Assembly (NCBI GenBank): GCA_022826515.1
Contig: JAJDUT010000057.1
Location: 1 to 64,000 of the forward strand
Origin: Candidatus Latescibacterota bacterium
GTDB lineage: Bacteria > Latescibacterota > UBA2968 > UBA8231
DNA length: 64,000 nt
Direction: 5' to 3'
A program made the translations under genes and the position numbers. The first letter of the stretch is position 1. Each line of letters starts with the position of its first letter. The notes beneath the pieces were generated by a model, which worked only from the letters and a program-made list of their open reading frames with translations, had not been told where the DNA came from and made no database searches. Of the stretch, positions 53,707 through 62,364 are shown piece by piece.

Positions 53707-54104
53707 GGATCCTACTCGACACGCATGTATGGATCTGGTCACAGGAATCGCTGGAACAGCTTGGTCCAGACGCACGGAGTACCGTCGCCGACGAAGCCAA
53801 CACGCTTCTCGTCTCAACTGCATCGTCGCTGGAAATCGCACGCTTAGTGTGGGGAGGCCGGCTGACCTTAGCAGGCCGACTTGAGACCTGGATATCCGAA
53901 TCGCTCGATGCACTGCTCGCCGAAACCGTTCCCCTCACCCACGAGATCGCCATCGAGGCCTATAATCTACCCGGGGAATTTCACCGCGACCCTGCCGATC
54001 GAATGCTGGCCGCTACTGCTATTGTGTATGATCTGACTTTTATGACAGCCGACGAGCGTATCCTAGCTTATCCCCATCTACTCTCGCTTGACGCACGCAA
54101 GTGA
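53703..54104 (+). CDS. VapC-type PIN-domain toxin
   Basis: 133 residues from GTG 53703 (GTGA overlap with the antitoxin). VRILLDTHVWIWSQESLEQL is the typical opening of PIN toxins paired with Phd-like antitoxins. ASSLEIARLV carries the conserved Glu, and HRDPADRMLAATAIVYDLTF, then MTADERIL, the other acidic residues. It is a likely RNase. Its stop overlaps the GTG start of the restriction-methylase gene, again as GTGA, so toxin and restriction enzyme are translated together. Confidence 0.88.
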   Translation: MRILLDTHVWIWSQESLEQLGPDARSTVADEANTLLVSTASSLEIARLVWGGRLTLAGRLETWISESLDALLAETVPLTHEIAIEAYNLPGEFHRDPADRMLAATAIVYDLTFMTADERILAYPHLLSLDARK

Positions 54105-57100
54105 AAAATCCGAACACAGAAATAGCAATCCACTCAGCCCTGCAAGACTTCGCCGCTTCGGTAACCGAGAAGATGACGCAAATTACCCTTGGCGAACCCG
54201 AAGACCAACTGCGTGGCCCCTTCGAGACCTTTATTAAAGAGGCGGGCCGCGCTCTTGGCTGGAATGTCGCCTGCACCGGCGAAACTCCCCTACCCGACCG
54301 TCTCGGTCGTCCGGATTATGCCGTTCATCTCAATCAACTGCTCGCTGGCTACGTCGAACTCAAGGCTCCCGGCGTCGGCGTGACAGCCATCCATTTCAAA
54401 GGCCATAACCGCAATCAGTTCAAGCGGTTCTCGGCTATTCCTAACATCCTTTATACCGATGGTAACGAGTGGGTGCTTTACCGAGACGGCAAACAGGTGC
54501 GAAGTTGTCGTCTCTCCGGCGATGTCGCCGCCGATGGCAAGAAGGCCACCACACCCCAAGACGCGCACGATGTCGAAGACCTATTGCGCGATTTCCTCTT
54601 GTGGGAGCCTAGCATCCCCGTCAACCGCAATGGCAAAATTGATCTCAATCGCTTTGCCGCTCTGCTGGCACCCCTGTGCCGCATGTTGCGCGACGACGTG
54701 ATGGACGCGCTCAAAGACCCGAATTCGCCCCTCGTTCAGCTTGCACAAGACTGGCGGCAACTCCTCTTCCCGGACGCCTCAGACGGGCAATTCGCCGACG
54801 CGTACGCCCAGACTGTAACCTTTGCCTTGCTGTTAGGCCGCAGCGAAGGAGCCGATCCGCTCACCCTCGATAGCGCCGAGGCCGCCCTCGCCGTACAGCA
54901 CAACCTGCTGTCGAGGGCGCTGCAAGTACTGACGGATTCCGACGCCCGTGACGATATAGTCGCTTCCCTCGATTTGCTCCTGCGCGTAATCGCGGTCGTA
55001 CCGTCAGCCACCCTCATTGGTCCCGAGGATCCATGGCTCTACTTCTACGAAGATTTTCTCGCCGCCTACGATCCCGACCTGCGAGAGAAAGCCGGGGCTT
55101 ACTACACCCCGGTGGAGGTCGTCCGCGCTCAAGTGCGCCTAATTGATGACTTGCTCGTCAACCGTCTTGGCAAGCCGCTGGGTTTCGCCGACCCCGGCGT
55201 CGTTACGCTCGATCCCGCTGTGGGAACGGGCACCTATTTGCTCGGCGTCATTGAACACGCGCTTGGCCGGATCAAAAAGGAACAGGGCAAGGGTGCTATT
55301 CCCGGTCAAGCCACCACACTGGCTAAAAACCTGTACGGCTTTGAACTGCTAGTCGGCCCTTACGCGGTGAGTGAACTGCGCGTCAGCCGTGCATTGCGCG
55401 ATAACGAAGCAACGCTGCCCGCCGAAGGTACGCATATCTACCTGACCGACACCCTTGAAAGTCCCCATGCTGAGCCTCCGCGGATGCCGTTCATTCTACG
55501 GCCCATTGCCGAGCAACACAGAAGGGCGCTCAAAGTCAAAAGCGAGGTTCCAGTCATCGTCTGTCTAGGCAATCCACCTTATGACCGACACGATGCGGTA
55601 GATACAGAAAACGAGACCAATTTTTCTCAGTATGGCGGATGGGTTCGATTCGGCGACCCTTTGCCTAGCAATGTAGTTAAGGATAAAAGGGGTAGAGATA
55701 GAGAGCTCAAAACTGCTGAGGCTAGGCTTGAAAGAAGACAACAACTCGCCATTCTAAAGGATTTCCTCGACCCAGCTACCGACGCTGGGCACGGCGTCCA
55801 CGTCAAGAACCTCTATAACCTCTACGTCTATTTCTGGCGCTGGGCGCTGTGGAAGGTCTTTGAGCAAGACACCGCCGAAGGTCCTGGCATCGTCAGCTTC
55901 ATCAGCGCGTCGAGCTACCTCGATGGCGATGCTTTCTCTGGGATGCGCGAACATATCCGTCGGCAGTGCGACGAGGTTTGGCTCCTTGACCTTGGTGGCG
56001 AAGGACGCGGGACGCGCCAAGATAGCAATGTCTTTGCGATTCAGACGCCAGTGGCCATTGCCGTGGCGTTTCGTGCGGGGGAGGTGAAAACCGATAAGCC
56101 CGCGAAAGTCCGCTATACCCGGATTGAGGGAATGCGAGCGGAGAAGCTCGCCGTGCTTGACGCTATCGACGACTTTGCGAAAGTGAAATGGAAGGATTGC
56201 CCAGATGACTGGCAGGCTTCATTTCGACCAGCAGGTGAAGGGGCTTACTTCGCTTGGCCATTGCTCACCGATCTCATGCCGTGGCAACTCTCGGGAGTGC
56301 AATTCAAGCGGACATGGCCGATTGGACCAGACGCTGAAACATTGGAGCGGCGTTGGCGCGGATTGTTAAGTGCCGATGATCGCGCCGAGGCGTTCCGTGA
56401 GACAGGCGACCGTACTGTCAATGGGACGTATCGCATCGCTCTAACAGACCGGAGCGACTCGACGCCAATTTCCAAACTACCCAATAACACTCCCCTTCCC
56501 GAAGTCCGAAGATACGCATATCGCTCTTTTGACCGCCATTACATCATCGCAGACGGTCGCTTGATGTCTCGCCCACGTCCCGACCTATGGCGCGTTCACG
56601 GCAAACAGCAGGTGTACTTGACAAGCCTGCTTAACCATCCGCTTGGCAAAGGGCCTGCGGCAACGGCCTGTTCGTACCTTCCTGATCTGCACCATTTCCG
56701 CGGGTCGTATGGGGCAAAAGAGGTCTTCCCCTTCTACCGTACCGCCGACGTATCACAGGCGAACATTACCCCCGACCTGCTCAAACTCCTCGGTACGGAA
56801 TACAAGTGCAAGGTCACACCCGAAGATTTTCTCGCCTATCTCTATGGAGTGCTGGCGCAGCCAGCCTTCACTGCACGGTTTGAGAAGGAGTTGGAAACAC
56901 GCAAACTGTGCGTACCCATCACAAAGGATAAGGCGCTGTTTGAGAAGGTACGCAAGGTGGGTGCGCGGCTGCTGTGGCTCCACACCTACGGCGAGCGTTT
57001 CGTCCCCGCCAAACAGACACGCGGTCGTGTTCCGCCCGGTGCGGCCAAATGCGTCGAGGCCATCCCCGGCCATGCCGAGGAGTTTATTTATAACGACTCT

Positions 57101-57481
57101 AATCAGACGCTTCGTATCAGCGGAGGCAAATTTGCACCCGTCGCCCCCGAGGTGTACGAGTTTGAAGTCTCCGGCCTCAAGGTCGTGCAGTCTTGGCTCA
57201 AGTACCGCATGAAGAAAGGGGCAGGTAGGAAATCCTCACCCCTCGACGACATCCGCCCCATAGGCTGGACCAGCCAGTTCACCACGGAGCTACTCGAATT
57301 GCTATGGGTTCTGGAAGAAACGGTAAAGTGCTATCCCGAACAGAAGACGCTGCTAGAAGCCGTGATCGAGAGCGACTGCTTCCAAGCCGACGAAATGCCG
57401 ACCGTCCCAGACGAAATGCGCAAGCCGCCGAAGATACAGACCATCAAGGGTGGCCTATTTGACACGGAGGACGGCAGTTAA
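54101..57481 (+). CDS. Single-chain restriction endonuclease-DNA adenine methylase (type IIG/ISP-like)
   Basis: 1126 residues from GTG 54101. Order of parts: an N-terminal PD-(D/E)xK nuclease (P71-D72, YVELKAP with E86 and K88), a helical region, an N6-adenine methylase with motif I TLDPAVGTGTYLLG near 368-381 and motif IV GNPPYD (490-495), then a large C-terminal region that includes YAYRSFDRHYIIADGRLMSR and HHFRGSYGAKEVFPFY and is probably the target-recognition part seen in type ISP enzymes. No helicase motifs are present, so it fits type IIG better than ISP. It would cut unmodified DNA and protect host DNA by methylation. Translational overlaps with a PIN toxin before and an FRG-TPR gene after. 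Confidence 0.9.
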   Translation: MKNPNTEIAIHSALQDFAASVTEKMTQITLGEPEDQLRGPFETFIKEAGRALGWNVACTGETPLPDRLGRPDYAVHLNQLLAGYVELKAPGVGVTAIHFKGHNRNQFKRFSAIPNILYTDGNEWVLYRDGKQVRSCRLSGDVAADGKKATTPQDAHDVEDLLRDFLLWEPSIPVNRNGKIDLNRFAALLAPLCRMLRDDVMDALKDPNSPLVQLAQDWRQLLFPDASDGQFADAYAQTVTFALLLGRSEGADPLTLDSAEAALAVQHNLLSRALQVLTDSDARDDIVASLDLLLRVIAVVPSATLIGPEDPWLYFYEDFLAAYDPDLREKAGAYYTPVEVVRAQVRLIDDLLVNRLGKPLGFADPGVVTLDPAVGTGTYLLGVIEHALGRIKKEQGKGAIPGQATTLAKNLYGFELLVGPYAVSELRVSRALRDNEATLPAEGTHIYLTDTLESPHAEPPRMPFILRPIAEQHRRALKVKSEVPVIVCLGNPPYDRHDAVDTENETNFSQYGGWVRFGDPLPSNVVKDKRGRDRELKTAEARLERRQQLAILKDFLDPATDAGHGVHVKNLYNLYVYFWRWALWKVFEQDTAEGPGIVSFISASSYLDGDAFSGMREHIRRQCDEVWLLDLGGEGRGTRQDSNVFAIQTPVAIAVAFRAGEVKTDKPAKVRYTRIEGMRAEKLAVLDAIDDFAKVKWKDCPDDWQASFRPAGEGAYFAWPLLTDLMPWQLSGVQFKRTWPIGPDAETLERRWRGLLSADDRAEAFRETGDRTVNGTYRIALTDRSDSTPISKLPNNTPLPEVRRYAYRSFDRHYIIADGRLMSRPRPDLWRVHGKQQVYLTSLLNHPLGKGPAATACSYLPDLHHFRGSYGAKEVFPFYRTADVSQANITPDLLKLLGTEYKCKVTPEDFLAYLYGVLAQPAFTARFEKELETRKLCVPITKDKALFEKVRKVGARLLWLHTYGERFVPAKQTRGRVPPGAAKCVEAIPGHAEEFIYNDSNQTLRISGGKFAPVAPEVYEFEVSGLKVVQSWLKYRMKKGAGRKSSPLDDIRPIGWTSQFTTELLELLWVLEETVKCYPEQKTLLEAVIESDCFQADEMPTVPDEMRKPPKIQTIKGGLFDTEDGS

Positions 57482-59169
57482 TGCGCCTTTGGAAACCAAG
57501 ACAGGATAACCGGATGAGCGAAAATCGGCGAGTTAAAGACGTTGCAGGATACCTGAAGGAAGTCTCAGAGGTAAAAGCTAAATGGCCCAACTCTACTTTG
57601 GTATTTCGAGGCCAAGAAAACGAGGCGTGGCCCTTGGAGTCTTCAGCGGAACGCCGTCTGAAGAAGAGTCTCCCAAGCCAAAACAGAATACCCGATCAGT
57701 TTTTCATTGAATACCATGAAGACTTGCTGAAGAAATGCAAGCTGAAGAACTACGATCAGCGCGAGCGGAAGCAATTAGACGACCTAGAACTACTCGCCGA
57801 CCTCCAGCATCACCGGGCCGCAACCTGCCTCATTGACTTCACGCGCAATGCCCTCGTCGCCCTGTGGTTCGCCTGTGAAAAGTCAGATGCGGATGGAAGA
57901 GTGTTTCTCGTCAACATAGCTGACGAGAAAACCTTTCTGGAAACAACGGCCACAGATATAGAGAACAAATCAATAAGTGACATCCTCGGATTCAAAACCC
58001 GCGAGCCCACTAAAGATCAGACAGCCGGACGCCCGACACCAAAAACTTTAGCGGCATCCCCAAACGAACCAACCTTCTGGTACTGGACACCGGCCCACTT
58101 GAACGAGCGTATAACGGCGCAGCACTCTTTATTCCTCTTCGGTCTTCCTTCTTCGGGGAAACCGAACTCGGAAGAGTTAATCATCGAATCAGCAAGTAAA
58201 GACCAGATACAAAAAAATCTGGAAGACCTGCACGACATCCGTGAAGAATCTCTCTTCCCAGATTTTGTCGGTTTTGCCTATACCCAGCGTTATAATGCTC
58301 CTTACCCCATCCCTGATGCCGAAGAATATATCAGCCGAGGAGTTGAGGCAGGACAGCGGGGACAATACTCAGATGCTATCGAAAATTTGACCAAGGCGAT
58401 TGAACTAAAACCAGATTACGCCGAAGTCTATTACAATCGCGGCCTTGCTTACCACAGCCTTGTTTACCACAGCCTTGCTTACCTTAGTAAAGGCGAGTAT
58501 GCTCAGGCTATACAAGACTATACCAAGGCGATTGAACTAAAACCAGACTATGCCGAAGCCTATCACGCCCGCGGCTCTGCTTACGGTAGCCAAGACGAGA
58601 ATTATCGTGCCATACAAGATTTGACCAAAGCGATTGAACTAAAACCAAATTATGCCGAAGCCTATGCGGTTCGCGGCGGTAATTACAGCATCCAAGGTGA
58701 ATATGACCACGCTATACAAGACTCTACCAAGGCGATTGAATTAAACCCAGATTGTGCCAGAGCCTATGCGGTTCGTGGCACTGCTTACGGTGGCCAAGGC
58801 AAGTATGATCGCGCTATACAAGATTTGACCAAAACGATTGAACTAAACCCGGACGACGCCATAGCTTATGCCGTTCGCGGGCGTACTTACAGCATCCAAG
58901 GCGAGTATGACCACGCTATACAAGACTCTACCAAGGCGATTGAATTAAACCCGAATTATGTTGAAGCCTATTACGCCCGCGGCCTTGCTTGGTTGCACTT
59001 GCAAAAGTGGCAAGAAGCTAGGTCAGATCTGATCGCCGCCAAGGATGTAGGACCGGACACTGTCGCTTTGTTTCAACGTTACAGCAATAGCGTTGCGGAC
59101 TTTGAGTGGAAATTCGGGACTAAACTACCAAAAGACATAGCGGCAATACTGACGAAAATCGAAAACTGA
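57481..59169 (+). CDS. FRG-domain protein with a TPR array
   Basis: 562 residues. It starts at ATG 57481, sharing a base with the restriction gene's TAA (TAATG); ATG 57514 is the alternative. The FRG domain spans about 30-260: LVFRGQENEAWPLESSAERR with the F42-R-G motif, LADLQHHRAATCLIDFTRNA, ALWFAC, and EESLFPDFVGFAYTQRY. From about 285 to 530 there are seven or so 34-residue TPR units (AIQDYTKAIELKPDYAEAYH). FRG domains are little studied but common in phage-defence neighbourhoods; the TPR part would bind a partner. Two units are 63 of 65 bases identical (58684-58748, 58888-58952), so copy number may vary. Confidence 0.85.
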   Translation: MRLWKPRQDNRMSENRRVKDVAGYLKEVSEVKAKWPNSTLVFRGQENEAWPLESSAERRLKKSLPSQNRIPDQFFIEYHEDLLKKCKLKNYDQRERKQLDDLELLADLQHHRAATCLIDFTRNALVALWFACEKSDADGRVFLVNIADEKTFLETTATDIENKSISDILGFKTREPTKDQTAGRPTPKTLAASPNEPTFWYWTPAHLNERITAQHSLFLFGLPSSGKPNSEELIIESASKDQIQKNLEDLHDIREESLFPDFVGFAYTQRYNAPYPIPDAEEYISRGVEAGQRGQYSDAIENLTKAIELKPDYAEVYYNRGLAYHSLVYHSLAYLSKGEYAQAIQDYTKAIELKPDYAEAYHARGSAYGSQDENYRAIQDLTKAIELKPNYAEAYAVRGGNYSIQGEYDHAIQDSTKAIELNPDCARAYAVRGTAYGGQGKYDRAIQDLTKTIELNPDDAIAYAVRGRTYSIQGEYDHAIQDSTKAIELNPNYVEAYYARGLAWLHLQKWQEARSDLIAAKDVGPDTVALFQRYSNSVADFEWKFGTKLPKDIAAILTKIEN

Positions 59170-59209
59170 CCCCCTAAATTCAAGCCCAACCCCACAAGGA
59201 GCACCCCAC

Positions 59210-60037
59210 ATGAAACTCACCACCTGTAACGAGTACTTCACCGACTGGCCCATCGAAGAGGTCTTCGACTACGCAGCCGACCTCGGATACGCCGCCGTCG
59301 AAATCGCCCCCTTTACCCTCGCCGACAGCGTCGAAGACATCCCCGCGTCGCGCCGCGCCCAAATCCGCGCAGCCGCCGAACGCGCTGGCGTGGAAATCGC
59401 CGGCCTGCACTGGCTCTTGGCCAGCCCCGACGGGCTGTACATCACCCATCCCGACCCAGCCATCTACCAGCGCACCTGCGCGTACTTCAAGGAGCTAGTC
59501 CAATTCTGCGGCGACCTCGGCGGCCAAGTGATGATCATCGGCTCGCCCATGCAGCGCAACGTGCAGGAAGGGTGGGATTACCAAGAGTGCTGGAACCGCA
59601 TGCGCGGAGCGTTTGAAGGCAGCCTAGAGTTAGCCCAGCAGAACGGCGTCTATCTCTGCATTGAGGCGCTGAGCAAGGAGCAGACGAACATCATCACTAC
59701 CTGTGCAGAAGCGCGCAAAATGATCGCCGAGATCAATCACCCGCACTTCCAGACCATGGTCGATGTGTGCTCCGGCTCTACCGAAGAAATTCCCGTCGCC
59801 CAGCTTTTGCGCGACTCCGGCGAGCACCTCTACCACGTCCACGTCAACGACGCCAACAAGCGCGGTCCCGGCTTTGGCAACACTGACTTCGCCAGCGTCA
59901 TGCGGACGCTCAAGGACCTGGACTATCAGCGCTACGTCTCCGTAGAAGTGTTTGATTTTAACCCAGATCCGCGCACCATCGCCGCTGGCAGTTTGCACTA
60001 CCTCAAAGGCATTGCCGCCACCCTGGACCTCCCTTGA
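59210..60037 (+). CDS. Sugar phosphate isomerase/epimerase-like TIM-barrel protein
   Basis: 275 residues, AAGGAG before the ATG. The xylose isomerase-like barrel is clear: YFTDWPIEEVFDYAADLGYA, AVEIAPFTL, VEIAGLHWLLASPDGLYITH, LGGQVMIIGSPMQRN, VYLCIEALSKEQTNII (Glu), MVDVCSGSTEEIPV, LYHVHVNDANKRGPGFGNTD (metal ligands) and YVSVEVFDF. These enzymes isomerise or epimerise sugars or inositol derivatives with a divalent metal. It heads a same-strand run with a VOC protein, an S9 peptidase and gatB, with gaps of 52, 0 and 22 bases. Confidence 0.85.
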   Translation: MKLTTCNEYFTDWPIEEVFDYAADLGYAAVEIAPFTLADSVEDIPASRRAQIRAAAERAGVEIAGLHWLLASPDGLYITHPDPAIYQRTCAYFKELVQFCGDLGGQVMIIGSPMQRNVQEGWDYQECWNRMRGAFEGSLELAQQNGVYLCIEALSKEQTNIITTCAEARKMIAEINHPHFQTMVDVCSGSTEEIPVAQLLRDSGEHLYHVHVNDANKRGPGFGNTDFASVMRTLKDLDYQRYVSVEVFDFNPDPRTIAAGSLHYLKGIAATLDLP

Positions 60038-60089
60038 CAGTAGCGCCCTTTTTGCGAACTTTCGGGCTTTCACAAAGAAAGGACTTCTC

Positions 60090-60464
60090 ATGCCCAACTA
60101 CACTCTCAACCACGTCCACCACGAAGCCGTTGACGTCCACGCCGCGGTTGACTGGTACAAAAAGCTCTTCGGTGCCACCAGCGATCCGCCCTTTGAGCGC
60201 GGCGGTGCGACTTGGGTTCCAGTCCACATCGGCGCGGTGCAAATCACCGTCACGGATCGCGAGTTTGCCCCCATGGAATTGGGGCGCTACCAGGGCTACG
60301 ACCACATCGCTCTCACCTCCGACGATTTCGACCAAACCCTCGCCGACATCGCCGAACTCGGCGTCGAGATCTGGATGGGGCCGGTCGCGCTCGACGACGG
60401 CAACCGCATCGTCTTCATCAACGGCCCAGACAACGTCAAGATCGAGTTGATGGAGCAAAGCTGA
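60090..60464 (+). CDS. VOC (glyoxalase/dioxygenase) superfamily protein
   Basis: 124 residues from ATG 60090, AAAGGA upstream. Two beta-alpha-beta-beta-beta modules: NHVHHEAVDVHAAVDWYKKL, FGA, then GYDHIALTSDDFDQTLADIA, ending NVKIELME. Metal positions fit: a His in HVHHEAVD, a His in GYDHIAL and a Glu in KIELME. Family members act on small molecules (methylglyoxal, catechols, antibiotics); the substrate is not evident. Its stop directly precedes the GTG of the S9 peptidase gene. Confidence 0.8.
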   Translation: MPNYTLNHVHHEAVDVHAAVDWYKKLFGATSDPPFERGGATWVPVHIGAVQITVTDREFAPMELGRYQGYDHIALTSDDFDQTLADIAELGVEIWMGPVALDDGNRIVFINGPDNVKIELMEQS

Positions 60465-62342
60465 GTGGAAATCCGCCCCTTCGGCCTGTGGCCCAGCCCC
60501 CTCTCGCCCGACGAGTTGGCTAACTCCACTCGCCTGCGCGACGTGGTTTGGGATACCGACGGCCGCACGCTCGTCTGGCTGGAGGGTCGTGGGCCAAAGG
60601 GCGTGCTCGTCTGCCAAGGACCGGGCGCTGCTCCGCGCGACCTCAACACCGCGCTCTCGGTGCGCGCTCAAGTCGGCTACGGCGGCGGTGACTTTGCTGT
60701 ATCCCGCTGCCACGCGTACTTCGCCGAGCACGGCGGCCGCCTCTACCGCCAGCCGCTAGCCGGCGGCCCAGCCCAGCCAATCACTCCCGAGTTTGGCCAT
60801 GCCGCGTCTCCTGCGCCTGCACCAACGGGGCGTCATCTCGCATACGTCCACACGTACGAGGACCGCGACACATTAGCCATCGTCGATGTCGCCGGATGCT
60901 CTTGGCCGCAAATCCTCGCGGAGGGGGCCGACTTCTACATGCAGCCAGCCTGGCATCCCAGAGGCGACCGCTTGGCCTGGATCGAGTGGGATCATCCGCA
61001 GATGCCTTGGGACGGCACCCGCCTAGCGCTGGGCCAGCTTGCACGCCGCCACCACGGGCTGCCCAGCCTGCGCACAACCGAGGTGCTCGCCGGCGACGCA
61101 GACACCGCCATTGCCCAGCCTTGCTTTTCACCCGACGGCCGCTATTTGGTCTATGCCTCGGACGAGCGCGGCTACAGCAACCTCTGGTGCCGCGACCTCG
61201 CCAACGGAGACACGCGTTGCCTGTACGAGGACGCCAACGACGTCGCCACTCCCGCTTGGGCGCAGGGCATGCGGGCATTCTCGTGGGCCGCGGATAGCCG
61301 CACTTTGTATTTCGTGCGCAGCGAAAACGTCCAGCGCTTAGCATACGCGCTCGACTTCGCCAGCGGAGAGGTCGCCAAGGTCGAGGCCCTATCCGCCTAC
61401 ACCCACATCGAACAGCTCGCCGCGGCCCCGCGCGGCAAGGGCTTGGCCTGCATTGCCGCGGCCAGTGCGATCCCCGCCCGCATCGTCGCTGGTACTGCCA
61501 CCCAAGTAGCAGTCCGCGCCCGATCCGCCAGCGAGTCGCTTGCCCCGGCCGATCTCTCCACGCCCGAGCCAGTTTCTTGGACCAGCGAGGACGCCACGCA
61601 AGTCCACGGGCTGTACTATCCTCCGGCCAGCCGCCGCTTTACCGGCCGCGGCCGACCGCCGCTGATCGTGGCCATCCACGGCGGCCCCACCGGTCAGATA
61701 GAGACCGGCTTTGAAGGCAGCCACCAATACTTTGCCACTCGCGGCTGGGCCGTCCTCGACGTGGATTATCGCGGCAGCACCGGCCACGGGCGCGCCTACA
61801 TGACCGCCCTGCGCGCCCAGTGGGGTCTGCTCGACGTGACAGACGCCATCAGCGGTGCCCAGCACCTCGTCTCCAACGGCCTCGCCGACCCAGAGCGCCT
61901 CGTCATCATGGGTGGTAGCGCCGGTGGCTACACGGTTTTGCGGGCGCTCACCACGCGGCCCGGCTTCTTCCGCGCCGGCATCTGCCTCTACGGCGTGGCC
62001 AACCTGTTCACCCTCGCCGCAGACACCCACAAATTTGAATCCCGCTACCTCGACTCCATGATCGGCCCGCTACCCGCAGCGGCTGACGTCTATCGCAATC
62101 GCTCGCCGGTCTATGCCGCCGACCAGCTACGCGACCCGATCGCCATCTTTCAGGGGACCGACGACCAAGTCGTGCCACCGGCCCAAGCCGAGGAGATCGT
62201 CGCCTCGTTGCGCCGCCGCAACATACCGCACGTCTATCATTTGTACGAAGGCGAGGGCCACGGCTGGCGCAAACCCGAGACCGTGCGGGCCTTCTACCAA
62301 GCCTGCGATGCCTTCCTCCGCCAGCACGTCCTCTTCGCCTAA
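60465..62342 (+). CDS. S9 family prolyl oligopeptidase-like serine peptidase
   Basis: 625 residues from GTG 60465, directly after the VOC stop. The N-terminal beta-propeller (residues 1-360) has WD-like blades such as PCFSPDGRYLVYASDERGYS. The C-terminal alpha/beta-hydrolase starts near 400 (PLIVAIHGGPTGQIETGFEG) and has the catalytic triad: Ser485 in GGSAGG, an Asp near 566 in GTDDQVVPP and His599 in GEGHGW. Such enzymes cut short peptides (acylaminoacyl or dipeptidyl peptidase types). No signal peptide, so cytoplasmic. It is probably cotranscribed with gatB. Confidence 0.9.
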   Translation: MEIRPFGLWPSPLSPDELANSTRLRDVVWDTDGRTLVWLEGRGPKGVLVCQGPGAAPRDLNTALSVRAQVGYGGGDFAVSRCHAYFAEHGGRLYRQPLAGGPAQPITPEFGHAASPAPAPTGRHLAYVHTYEDRDTLAIVDVAGCSWPQILAEGADFYMQPAWHPRGDRLAWIEWDHPQMPWDGTRLALGQLARRHHGLPSLRTTEVLAGDADTAIAQPCFSPDGRYLVYASDERGYSNLWCRDLANGDTRCLYEDANDVATPAWAQGMRAFSWAADSRTLYFVRSENVQRLAYALDFASGEVAKVEALSAYTHIEQLAAAPRGKGLACIAAASAIPARIVAGTATQVAVRARSASESLAPADLSTPEPVSWTSEDATQVHGLYYPPASRRFTGRGRPPLIVAIHGGPTGQIETGFEGSHQYFATRGWAVLDVDYRGSTGHGRAYMTALRAQWGLLDVTDAISGAQHLVSNGLADPERLVIMGGSAGGYTVLRALTTRPGFFRAGICLYGVANLFTLAADTHKFESRYLDSMIGPLPAAADVYRNRSPVYAADQLRDPIAIFQGTDDQVVPPAQAEEIVASLRRRNIPHVYHLYEGEGHGWRKPETVRAFYQACDAFLRQHVLFA

Positions 62343-62364
62343 AGCACGCCCAAAGGAGCATCCC

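Noticed and set aside
58360..58990. CRISPR-like regular repeats
   Set aside because: The 102-base period encodes TPR units in frame; there are no unique spacers and no cas genes.
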